DNA of 64,000 nucleotides, taken from NCBI GenBank assembly GCA_024336345.1, contig JANFOG010000005.1, forward strand, positions 682,001 to 746,000, written 5' to 3'. The notes under the pieces are model-generated. The model was not told where the DNA came from and did not search any database. It saw only the letters and a list, made by a program, of their open reading frames with translations. Of the stretch, positions 54,653 through 64,000 are shown piece by piece. The translations under genes and the position numbers were made by a program. Each line of letters opens with the position of its first letter. The stretch's first letter is position 1. Source of the stretch: Mariannaea sp. PMI_226. Its lineage: Eukaryota; Ascomycota; Sordariomycetes; Hypocreales; Nectriaceae.

Positions 54653-54905
54653 TCTGTAGGTTGATGGAGGGAATTGTCGGGTGATGTTGCGCAAGGGGAA
54701 AGAGGTCGGTGAGAGTTTTAAGGTGATGGGGAAGCAAAGAACAATCACAATGCTTTGGGTAGCCCTCCTTGACCGAACTCGAGGGGAGTGGCCGTGGGAA
54801 TTGACGAGTCGTGGGACCTGATCGAGTATCACCTTCCAACTGGGCAATTGAAGTTTCTGCCGATGAGAATTGCTTACCTAAATCATTGAATTACATAAGC
54901 CAACT
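54653..54905 (-). promoter_or_regulatory. Proximal promoter/leader of the mL58 gene
   Basis: About 250 bp between the mL58 start and the target duplication of the MULE-like element. No specific binding site is claimed. Confidence 0.4.
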
Positions 54906-54915
54906 ACCACAGTTT
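54906..54915 (+). repeat. Left copy of 10-bp target-site duplication
   Basis: ACCACAGTTT directly abuts the left end of the element and is repeated exactly at 55608–55617 beyond the right end. Confidence 0.93.
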
Positions 54916-55017
54916 GGGATCCCATACCTGCACCGCTAGCGGTGCAAATAAGACCACGTGACTTCTGACACCGCTAGCGGTGCAAATAAGATCCGTTATG
55001 TAAGCCTAGATATGTGG
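54916..55017 (+). repeat. Left TIR of the MULE-like element
   Basis: 102 bp with a 16-bp perfect palindrome (GCACCGCTAGCGGTGC) at 54930–54945 and a 14-bp one at 54969–54982, each followed by CAAATAAGA or its overlap. CACGTG lies at 54955–54960. Confidence 0.9.
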
Positions 55018-55121
55018 CCTCTGGGTGATGAACATACCGCAAATTGGCCCTCCAATTCAATAGCCAACGGCTTCTATGGTCTAAATTCAACTTATTACAT
55101 CTTCATTACATTATAATAAAC

Positions 55122-55361
55122 CCAATTGAAACTCCCTATTGCTTCCCTAATGATGCTCTTCCTCCTGAACGCAAGTTCAACTCAAGGGAAGATCTATGTG
55201 CAGCAATTAATAACTAAGCAACATCACGAGGCTATATATTTGTTGTCAGAAGATCCAGGAAGACAACAACTGGAAGATGTGAAGTTATCTACAACTGTGA
55301 CCGTGGAGGAGGGAATACGCCTTCCATCTCAGCCTCAGGCTTAAGGAAACGGCAGCATTAG
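55122..55361 (+). pseudogene. MULE transposase N-terminal relic
   Basis: In the frame set by 55146 the sequence reads PNDALPPERKFNSREDLCAA, an in-frame TAA, then ATSRGYIFVVRRSRKTTTG, CEVIYNCDRGGG and a short tail to a TAG at 55359–55361. The combination 'F-s-ed-…-aI, RGY-f-v-rrSrK, y-CDRGG' is the zinc-binding N-terminal region of Mutator-like transposases. No DDE domain remains. A different open frame over the same bases (55126–55344) is not the coding one. Confidence 0.78.
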
Positions 55362-55505
55362 ATGGAAATACACCATACCGGACTAATATATTGATAGTAG
55401 ATTGTATATCATACATTAAATAGCTATACAAATAGAAATTATCTTCTTCACTTAATTCTATGAATAAATGCCGTTTCTATATGTGGAAGAGAGATATCCT
55501 TGAGC

Positions 55506-55607
55506 CCACATATCTGGGCTTATATAATGTATCTTATTTGCACCGCTAGCCGTGTCAGAAGTCACGTGGTCTTATTTGCACCGCTAGCGGTGCAGGTACG
55601 GGATCCC
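55506..55607 (-). repeat. Right TIR of the MULE-like element
   Basis: Inverted copy of 54916–55017 with six differences, four of them transitions, including one that breaks one palindrome (CTAGCCGTG). Confidence 0.9.
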
Positions 55608-55617
55608 ACCACAGTTT
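55608..55617 (+). repeat. Right copy of 10-bp target-site duplication
   Basis: Exact repeat of 54906–54915. Confidence 0.93.
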
Positions 55618-58600
55618 TGGTGATGGAAATCGTCTGCTTGATCACGTGGTAGCTCACGAGACCTCCCTAGGATTTCTGTGGTCCTCAGCCCAGGATTGGC
55701 AGCTCAAATGACGTCGGCACAGATTGGGGTCCTCCAAGACTTCTAGCAACCCCTCTTTAGTCACATATGGTGTCAATACATTTGTTACAGTAGTCAACAA
55801 CCCACCTGCACTGTACTCTTCTTTTCGGGTTTGTCCACACCACTCGAATACATATGTGGAAACCCAGTTGAATTCAAAACAGAGTAAGGGTAATTATTAC
55901 CAGTAGCATGGCGTTGGATTCATGCGGGTCTTTAGCTGGTATTGTGACATGATTAGTTGCCGTATCCAGATATTGAGAGGACATCCAAACACCAAGATAC
56001 TCAAATATGGACAGCCTCAAATAATGCAGCCTCTGTAATAGCTACATCCTTAGTACTTATTCTTCTAAGGTTTAGGTGAGTTGATTTTGATCTCCTCTCC
56101 GACGTCTTTTGAGGTCTCTAAGCACTTTGTAAAAATATGTCCCAATTAGCAAATGCAATATGAAAAGAAATTTTCGTACGACTCTCGAAACAGTTGCATA
56201 GCATACCGCACGACCAGAATATGGATATTCCAACAGTCGAACTGGATGAGACTTCTCTGGTTGGCAAACTTCAAACTGAGCTTCAAAAGGCATAATCTGA
56301 TCAAAATATTGCTGGTTCTACTATAGATGGGCAATAGCAATAAGAGCGGAGACAATAGCAGCCTAGGTACATGGCAACCGCACATCACACCGGGTCTAGC
56401 TATAATAATGGCAACTTTGGGCGGGAGAATGCCACTGCTACCTTCTAATTAAAATGATGAAAGGACATATCGGCTTGGAAAGGTACTAAGAGCAGTCACA
56501 GCAGAGTATACAATACTATGTCGGCTACAGGAGCTCTGAAAGATGTTTGTTGGTTCGCTATTGGGCGCCGCGAAATGAACAGAGGCCATATCCAGCCTGA
56601 GACCGAGCTCTCGCCCTCGTCTGTTCAAGATTAATTGGTTCCGTAGCCTTTTTCAAACTCTCGGTTTTCTGCAGTTCAATGTAATCATCACATGACATCC
56701 TAATTTGTGCGATTCCACAGGGACTTCAGCCCATTGTGGTGCTGGACGAGATCATTGGCGGGGTGTATGTGAATTCCAAAAGGGAGAAAGAGAGCAGAGG
56801 CGTCCGGTCACGAGGTCTATACTATGGCCAGCCAGCACTGTGGTGATAGCGGGGTTATCGCCGATGCTATCATGTGGTGGCCAAATGCTAGATGCGATTT
56901 AGAAGACGGGAAGTGGGAAGATGAGGTAATGGGGAGAAGATCAGGTTCTTTTGCAATCGAATGGTTGGACGAAGGCAGGTAAAGCTTTACTGTATGACGT
57001 AAGGGGAGGCACAAGGCGAGACCAGGGAGTGTGGGGTTGACGGAGAGTCGGACACATCTCAAACCCGCAAAATTGAGAGTCATCAGATATTACAGATACA
57101 GAAAAATGGCCGCAAAATGGCCTGAAGAATGCCTCATCATCCGCAAGTTGCCCCCTTGCTGAGACTAAACCCCCCTCGGAATACTGGCATTCACGCGATA
57201 AGTTGGGTGTTCGCAAGACCCATGGTCCCTGACTTGCTTGTACATGACACACCTCGCATATAGTGCGGTGTGGCCTCCGTAACGCAGCCAGCATGGCAAA
57301 AGTAATGCATAATAGTAGGGCTGGCCAGAGACTGGCTGACCCTTGGTTCCTTTAATTATTTGGTGTGGCACTCGAATTACTTGCTTCCCACCTTAAAAAA
57401 AAGGATGTGTGCTGCTGAGGTGGCCCAGCCAACCAGCGAGGGTTAAACATGAAGGGCAACGCAAAAACACCAAAGCTGAAGCCGACTCGGGCAATAATAA
57501 TTGTCAATAATTGTGTGTTTCGGAGGCGGGAGCTGGCATCGAACACGGCTGGACCGACAACGGTAGGCGAGATGGTCTAAGAATAGATAAGAAGAGGCTT
57601 CTCGGGCTCGCACTGACACTGGCACTGGCACTGGCTCACATTGAGGGGGATGAATATTCAAGGGAAAAGGGAATAATTAATCAACAAGTGAACCCCCGTC
57701 TGCCCTCTGGCCCCCCAAAAAAGGGGTGTGAAAGTGAGCCCAGCTCATGGAACTTGCCCACAACCACTCGGTTGTCGTCCAGTCAGTCTCGTGCCCACCA
57801 AAGATTTGCATTGCTGGGACAGGTTACTTTGCAAACGGACGAATCGCGGGAGGCACCGGGCATCGTTGATTAAAAATACCCGCTGACCTCATGCCTTGCT
57901 CTGGTTTTCTGCCCTGCGTCAGGGCTTCTTCAGTTTCGGGCTTCATGGTCACCTCAAAAGCAAGCAACTAAATAAAGCAGGAGATTCGTTCAGTCGGCGC
58001 CTCCCCCCCTCCCTTACTCTTACTCGACGTATGCCCACCACACCACTCATTCACATCCCTCATCAGTGTTCCGATCTCATTTCTGCTGGCATATCTACTT
58101 TGGACTGAGCACAAGGCAAGGTAGGTGAGTTAGTGTACTCCATCCAGCCCGTCAGCCCCTCCTGTGTTGTCACTTTTTGCACGTTCCAAGCTCCTTCCTC
58201 TTGTTTTTCCCATTTGCTGCCGACGCAATATTTTTCTCCGCCCCTTCCCTCGACTCCTTCGGCCCCTTCCTTTTTCCTTTCATTTCTGTTTCCCATCCGA
58301 CTTCTCACTCCCGTCGGGGCAGACACCATAAAAACCCTGCCACTCCCTTACTGCATCACCCTCACAAGACTTGAATCCTTTATCACTAACAAGGGAGCCT
58401 TGGCAGCCCTCTTGCCGCCGTCAAACCCAACCAACGACCCATTTACGAAAATCTCCCACATTTACCTAACCCCTTGCCCGGCGGTAACATTTCGGCCTCG
58501 CCCTTCTTTACGAATAACCGCAAAGTATCTCAGGGACGGTCTTTGAGCTGAAACCTCTCCATCTCTGACTTCCCTCCAAGCCCGACAGGAATCTCTCTGC

Positions 58601-59218
58601 TTCAGGAACAGGAGGCGAGGCGTTGTGCTTCTCTAGACCAGGTCGCCAGCTGTGCTTCAGACGCTCATCACGTTGCGTCACTCCCGCCCTCGAAGTGGCT
58701 CCTCTAGCAAGGTCCCAACCCAGGAAACAGGACAAGACGGCGCCAAAGCGGACAACGGCACAGCCGTGATTAGTTGGTTCTCGACATTTAGCGCTGGCTA
58801 CAGCGGGTCACTTGCGAGCTTGATCGGAGGCTACGGCACGGCCGTGCATTTCCCCCCCACGAGGTAAGTGCTGTTGTACTGTGTTCAATGATGCCCAGTG
58901 AATCAACGTCTGTCCCTTATTACCAGGGCAGCAGTAAATAGCACAGAATCATTTTTCTTTCGCACTCCTCGCACAGCCTGGTCCCATGATATTTTCTTCC
59001 TGAGCCGCCCTACTGGCTTCAGCTTCATTTGCCCTCAACGCAACTGCTATTCGCTCCCTGGGCATATTTTACCTCCATGCCAACCGCGTCGCTGGAGCCC
59101 GGTTACTGATCAGGATTCCTCACAGAAAACCTATTTCCTCTGGTCTTCCCCTCCATCTTCGAACCCTATCCTTTGCTTTCCAACTGCAAGCTACTCACTT
59201 CCCATTATCACCATCATC
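55618..59218. promoter_or_regulatory. Gene-poor region and long leader of the downstream orphan gene
   Basis: 3.6 kb. The first 2 kb holds only short unsupported ORFs. From about 57.9 kb the sequence is CT-rich and forms a likely long 5' leader. A canonical 63-nt intron (GTAAGTG ... TTACCAG) can be placed at 58864–58926; removing it joins an upstream open frame (from about 58652, no ATG) to the frame of the orphan protein, so a longer N-terminus fed by a further upstream exon cannot be excluded. Confidence 0.45.
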
Positions 59219-60367
59219 ATGAGTCTCGCTGAGCCCGCAACTATCACACCCGGTGGTCGATACGCTGAAGCCATCATGGCCGAAGAGAGATTGAACAATT
59301 CGACCCCACGAGCCAGCGATTTTGGAAACGAGGAAGACAGCCACCCTGAAGACTCTAAGAAGGCAAAGAAACGCAGTCTATTCAGTTTCGCAAAGAAAAA
59401 AGTACCGGCCACCAAAAAGTCGACCGACAGCTCAACAACCGATGCCCGATCCCAATCACCCTCCAATTCGAACTCAGCTACTACAAGCCCACCCTTGTTG
59501 GCCCAGGACATGTCGAAACTCTCAACAACCCAACAATCTTCCACTTGGGTCACTCAGGGTGATCAGACATTCATCTTGCCTTCCTCGCCTGGCCGCGGAT
59601 TCTCCGGCTCCCCACGATTGTCATCGCCGGCCACCTCACAAATTTTCGAACGTGATGTTCAAGAGAGCGCAATTCTTGGCCCGAACTCGCCCGCCATCCC
59701 AACTCACATTCAAACCGAAAACCACATCCCAGCAGTTCTGGACGACGCTTCAGAGGCCATCACAAATCAAAAGCTAGACCCCGACTCGGTTGAGATCGTA
59801 ACACACACCTCACACCAGCCCGCTGCAGTTACCGTTACTGGTACCGCTTCGTATGACCCATCAGCCAGTGAATGGGCTGCTGAACTCGCTTCATTTGCGG
59901 CCCGAGAGGGTTTCTCGTCCACAGATAACGCCTCCAACTACGGTTCCCTTGATTCCTCTGATGTTCGACGACTGTCCTTCATCTCGTTTGCAGACGTTGT
60001 ACAAGCTGAACATGGTTCGCATTCAGCAGTGCCTGGATCCCGCGACAGCATCCATCTGGTAGGACTTACGTCACTCCCTGCAGCAATCAACCGATCCCCA
60101 TCACCTATCTGGTCGCCCGTCTCGAGCCAAGGACCGGAAACGAGCCCGCCCACGAGCAACCCAGGTAGCATGAAGGGAATCGAGTTGAGCCCATCGCGGA
60201 AACCCTTGGGTAGTCCAACCAGCATCAACAACCTCCATGCCCATATTCCTGGGAGCGATCTCAACATCGAGACCATGAGCCAGGCATTGAGACGGACCGG
60301 TAGCACTGACCTTACCAATGTTCGAAGCATTCCCACGAGTCCCGTTGACTTTTTGGGTCCCCGATGA
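59219..60367 (+). CDS. Serine-rich, mostly disordered uncharacterised protein
   Basis: A single exon of 382 residues starts at the ATG at 59219, the first ATG in a frame that is open for at least 100 codons upstream. The opening TITPGGRYAEAIMAEERL may form a short helix. A basic patch follows (DSKKAKKRSLFSFAKKK), which could be a nuclear signal or a membrane-binding patch. The remainder is rich in Ser, Pro, Thr and Asn and looks disordered, with short conserved-looking islands: WAAELASFAAREGF, DVRRLSFISFADVVQAEH and SQALRRTGSTDLTNVRSIPTSPVDF. Several SP/TP and RRxS sites are present, consistent with regulation by kinases. There is no signal peptide or membrane segment. I do not recognise the family; the islands suggest a scaffold or signalling protein, but this is a guess. 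Confidence 0.78.
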   Translation: MSLAEPATITPGGRYAEAIMAEERLNNSTPRASDFGNEEDSHPEDSKKAKKRSLFSFAKKKVPATKKSTDSSTTDARSQSPSNSNSATTSPPLLAQDMSKLSTTQQSSTWVTQGDQTFILPSSPGRGFSGSPRLSSPATSQIFERDVQESAILGPNSPAIPTHIQTENHIPAVLDDASEAITNQKLDPDSVEIVTHTSHQPAAVTVTGTASYDPSASEWAAELASFAAREGFSSTDNASNYGSLDSSDVRRLSFISFADVVQAEHGSHSAVPGSRDSIHLVGLTSLPAAINRSPSPIWSPVSSQGPETSPPTSNPGSMKGIELSPSRKPLGSPTSINNLHAHIPGSDLNIETMSQALRRTGSTDLTNVRSIPTSPVDFLGPR

Positions 60368-63300
60368 AATGGTGCTGGTCGAGTTTAGCAGTGAGAATTT
60401 TAGGAATGATGACTACGCGGCACATCCTTGGCATTATTTGTTTCACTTCGATTGATTTCATTTGATTACGATACCCCCCTCGGGGACATATTTTGATAAG
60501 GGTTTGAGCACAGGGACAATGAAATCTGGCAATGGGGAGTTGGAAGACAAGTTTAATGGCGTCATATTGCTTTACCCGTGCGCTCAAGGGATCATGCACA
60601 ATTTACTGTTACTAATTGACTTTTATTGTCAATATTTATTATCGAAGCTGAAATTTATTTCTTGTCAAAGGCGGATTACCTTCCTCCACGCGCCATTCAT
60701 GGCAGCTTTTGCCATACAAGTCCAGAAAAGGATAATCCTCCAATTTGAACTACTAAATTGTTATTTTTGCATACTTCCCATTTGATTTGAACTATCAAGA
60801 AAACACCGAATTAAGAGTATGATGATTACGTTCGTAAAAGTAATTGGGCGTAAATTGGGCGTAAATAGAACACAATTATGTTGTGAAGGGGAAACGCGAG
60901 TTTTTTGGTATACAAGAAATGGAGGGTGCAGAGCCTTATTCTTAGGTTTGAGGGAGAGAGATCCAGATCGCTTTTACTACGTGTCAATGAATCGATGGAA
61001 TAAGTTGTACCAAACCATAATCGAGGTAAACAAAACTTCGTATTGGAAGGTTAAACTAGGCGTACATTTGATGAATGGCGTCTATCAAAGCGCCAATACG
61101 ACAGGTAATTGAAGGTACCTTTATGCAAAAGCAACCATAGTGATATGCGCGAGTATATTGCTAGGTAAACAAACATTCGACTACAAGCCCTTCTTTCATA
61201 CAACGGTGATTGAAAGCTGATGATGTCAAGTAGAAATCATCGCTCATGCTGGTGGTTTGACTATTTCGGGGAAGAAAAGACGGAATGATGCCGTAGAGTT
61301 TGGCTCAGATTTGCGTTGCATGTTCACGGGATGGGCCCTCCCTGTTGAAGCTCGAATCCCCAGATGGCGCTTTTCTCCCAGTAGATCCTCTGAAAGTTCC
61401 CGGCCGGGACCGGGATTTGAACTTTTTCTGAAATTGTTTGCCGAGATTGAGGACCTGTTCAACCCAAGGGGCAAGCTTACATACATACGTAGTACATTAC
61501 GCCTGGGGACGGGCTGGTATGGGATTTGGGGGGGGGGGGGGGAGACAGTGAGTTGCTTCCCCGACGTAGGTTAGCCTGGTCTGTCATGCTTATTGGAGGG
61601 GGGAAAAAAAAGAACTACGTGAATCATAAAAGCAAAAGATGTAAGACACGCAGGGGACTGTGGGTAGAAAGGGGAGGAGAAGACAGGTTTTGGGTGGCAC
61701 CACGTGTAACATGAGAAAATCTTGGTTGTTTCGTGAGAGTTTTGGATTTGTCCATCACCGTCTGTGTCCAGGTGATCCAAGACGATCATGATCCTTGGAA
61801 AGCTGGTTGGGCCAGTTTGCTTTTTTTTTCATCCTCATCCCATCCTGGTCCTCCCTCCTGGCGCAAAGTGAGTAATGTCAACCCAAGCCGCTCCCCCACA
61901 CATGAGGCCACCAATGGGAAGCTCCAGTGCCATATACCAATTCGACCCTGAAGGTCGTATCCTTGCTCTTGTTCGGCTGGCACCTAAAAAGGGCCAAATG
62001 GGAGGGCTTGACCTAATTTTGCTAGCAGGGAACGTCTGAGTGATGTTATTGGGCGCAGGGTCTGTGGCCGTACTGTTGCACTCGGCTACCTTAGCTTCAG
62101 CCTCGGGCTGCTTTTCCAAGCTATATCAGTCCTGGGGTTGGGAATAATACCAACTTTTGTTGATTACGTATTGACTAAGTATACACACATAATTACCTGC
62201 CAGCCGCCCTTTATCCTATGTACAGGCGCAAAAAGTTAGCTACTACGTATTCGGGCCTCCCCTTGCTCTCCACACGACTTGGTCATCGCAGCCAAACCAA
62301 GATGAGATGCCACCCATGTATCTAACAGGCTACAATATCACACACCAGGCACCCATGAACTTGACAGCGATTAGAAACTTGGAATTGAAGACGGTAGCTA
62401 TAAAAAAAAAGTAAAAAAAAATATGGGTAAGCGGATACATCAAGTCATCCCATAAAGAAAAAGCAAAAAAATTACGCTGTCAGAGTTGTTGACATCCTGG
62501 ACACCGCCTGACTGAACGCGGGGGGAATGAGGATCTACAATCGTACTTTTCACCTGGGTTCCTCTCGTGGCACGTTTCTATCGCCATTGACAGTCAGCAT
62601 GATGATTTGCAAGGAAAATTACCAGATGAGTACATAGTATGGAATCGTCTTCCGTGCGCGATACACGTGGGGACCAGGACAAGATAACATGAAAAAAAAT
62701 TATTTAAAAGTTCGTAGCCAAGTGAAGATCCTCGGACCTTTTTTGGGGGGGGTTAATCTCATGTCCAATCTCCAAAAAATTTTCCCTCAATGTTCCACCG
62801 CTTTCTTTTCCTTCTTTATTCCTTGCTATCCTTCCTACATACTTGCTTTTTTGTCATACTTCGCCTTGTGACTTTTTATTGTTAGCCTTGTCACGAGGAG
62901 GTTGCTAGATGTGAGTGATATTCGGAGATGGGGTCGTGTTAGTCTAGCACCGTTGGAAGGAGGCCGGCAAAAATGGGCCGCCGGGAGTGAGAAAGCTGTA
63001 GAGGTATATCCTGTGAGTCTGTTGCAACCACCGTGCATGTCTGACCACCATGTCAGAACAATGCAAACAGCAGCTTGGAGCATCATCAAGCTGTTTCGGA
63101 TTCAAACTCTGCTTCCTGAGATAGTATTGTTGTACGAGAGGGGACATATTTGTAATTATATCAATCTACCAGATGCTATGTACCACAGCACAGCAAGGAG
63201 GCACTTCTCACTCTCTGCCGTGAGACCATGGTTGGTCCATGTTCGGCATATAGCCAAGACCCACGACGTTGTCTATCTCGCCACCCTATACCTTTCTCCT

Positions 63301-64000
63301 TCTGTCTTTTTTTTCTTCTTTTTTTTTTTTTTTTTCTCCTTCTTCATCCTGTGGTTGTACGACCACCCATGCACCTGTACCGGTACATTCAACATCTGGA
63401 TCCTGCATGACTTCCCGTACCTCCTTGCCACTTCAACCCTTTCACGGCCACCGGCAAGAGAAGCTCTGACTGCACTTTAGTACGGCAGCTAGAGAGCAGA
63501 AGACCATCTCACTTCCGCAGCATCTATCTAAGCCAGTTAGGTAAAGGCTAGACTAGTGGGGGGAAACGAAGATCCGTCTTGTTTGTGGGATGGCCCGGCC
63601 TAGTAGCGGAACGCTAGAATGCGTAGTGCGGCCTCGCGATAGGTACAGTACCTTGCCTGATATCGAGCAGAAACGGCGGTCGCGTGGTGGTGTTGGATTG
63701 GAGTGAATAATCGGGCATCACATCGAACATGGGGCATTAGAATGGGGTCAAACTAGCACATTGCTTCACTCGATCAGCTACTGTGTGTATGTGTCCTACT
63801 GTGCAGAAGGGATGATCTCGCGGGCTGGCACAAATTATGTACCGGCCATTCTCATTGGCAAACCGGGGAATTTTTCAGCTCGCCTCATACAGATTGACCA
63901 TCAGTCTGTTCAGCCCATTATATCACATGGATGGTTAGATTTTTTCATGCTTGCGCTCCATCTTTTATTTCTCTTTCGAAAAATTCCAAAAATTTTCAGT
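60368..64000. other. Right-hand region without a supportable gene
   Basis: 3.6 kb to the window end. It contains a 15-G run at 61528–61542, a T-rich tract at 63307–63337, and scattered ORFs with no domain. A 53-codon plus-strand ORF from the ATG at 61877 has protein-like composition but is too short to support. An element resembling a tRNA B box near 61420 lacks the rest of a tRNA. The region may contain regulatory DNA of a gene beyond the edge. Confidence 0.45.
63307..63337 (+). repeat. T-rich tract
   Basis: Near-continuous T run interrupted by single C residues. Confidence 0.8.

Larger units (their letters stand above)
54916..55607. mobile_element. Non-autonomous Mutator-like (MULE) element with long TIRs
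   Basis: A 692-bp element with ~102-bp terminal inverted repeats (54916–55017 and 55506–55607; six mismatches by my alignment, no gaps) and a perfect 10-bp target duplication. Both ends begin GGGATCCC. Each repeat contains two copies of a 23-bp direct repeat, CACCGCTAGCGGTGC plus AAATAAGA, 38 bp apart, the palindromic core being a likely transposase or host-factor site, with a CACGTG box between them. The interior holds the start of a MULE transposase frame, broken by a stop, so the element is an internal-deletion derivative needing a helper. It sits about 260 bp upstream of the mL58 start codon. Confidence 0.88.

Noticed and set aside
54653..54847. N-terminal extension of the mL58 frame
   Set aside because: The frame is open, but a good mitochondrial presequence starts exactly at the ATG at 54652, and the extension lacks presequence character.
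61380..61450. tRNA-like B box (GGGATTTGAAC on plus, i.e. GTTCAAATCCC on minus)
   Set aside because: No A box at the right distance and no complementary acceptor stem could be found; probably chance or a degenerate tRNA fragment.
1..64000. Secondary-metabolite cluster or CRISPR array
   Set aside because: No polyketide, peptide-synthetase or terpene-synthase core gene is present, and no array of spaced identical repeats; the organism is a fungus, where CRISPR is not expected.

Overview
The window comes from a filamentous ascomycete. Genes are split by short GT–AG introns (mostly 48–140 bp). The families are typical of Pezizomycotina: a Crh-type GH16 enzyme, an F-BAR/C1/SH3 actin regulator of the Bzz1 type, a DUF2408 (UPF0662) protein and the fungal mitoribosomal protein mL58. 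Intergenic DNA carries the CT-rich leaders and TACCTACCTAGGTA-like motifs common in Sordariomycetes. Hypocreales is my best guess, but no marker in the window proves the genus.

Left third (1–24 kb) is dense housekeeping sequence: the 3' end of a sphingolipid delta-4 desaturase, a VAP/Scs2 ER tail-anchored protein, a UBA–UBX Cdc48 adaptor, ribosomal stalk protein P1, a DUF2408 protein, a YCII-domain mitochondrial protein, a complete 1.39-kb Tc1/mariner element, a small acidic-tailed orphan, a peroxisomal Pcs60-type acyl-CoA synthetase ending in AKL, a Bzz1-type protein and a C2H2 zinc-finger factor. Genes sit in convergent and divergent pairs. I reconstructed exon structures by requiring an intact frame plus GT/AG sites; the coding length of every multi-exon model is a multiple of three.

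Middle (24–46 kb) is sparser: a PhnB-like VOC protein, a secreted Crh-like GH16 enzyme, an ACS-family MFS permease, a NYN-domain putative RNase with two CCCH fingers and a CCHC knuckle, and an 853-residue Ser/Thr-rich secreted adhesin-like protein behind a 4.8-kb gene-poor, partly AT-rich stretch.

Right third (46–64 kb) holds a 679-residue orphan, an F-box-like cysteine-rich protein, mitoribosomal protein mL58, a 692-bp Mutator-like (MULE) deletion derivative with ~102-bp terminal inverted repeats, a 10-bp target duplication and a transposase relic, and a serine-rich disordered orphan with a long leader. The last 3.6 kb has no supportable gene.

I see no biosynthetic gene cluster, CRISPR array, rRNA or convincing tRNA. 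The least ordinary items are the two DNA transposons (one apparently intact with an intron, one MULE derivative with palindrome-rich ends), the Regnase-like NYN/CCCH/CCHC protein, the CxxC-repeat adhesin, and the tiny exons through the AMP-binding loop of the acyl-CoA synthetase.
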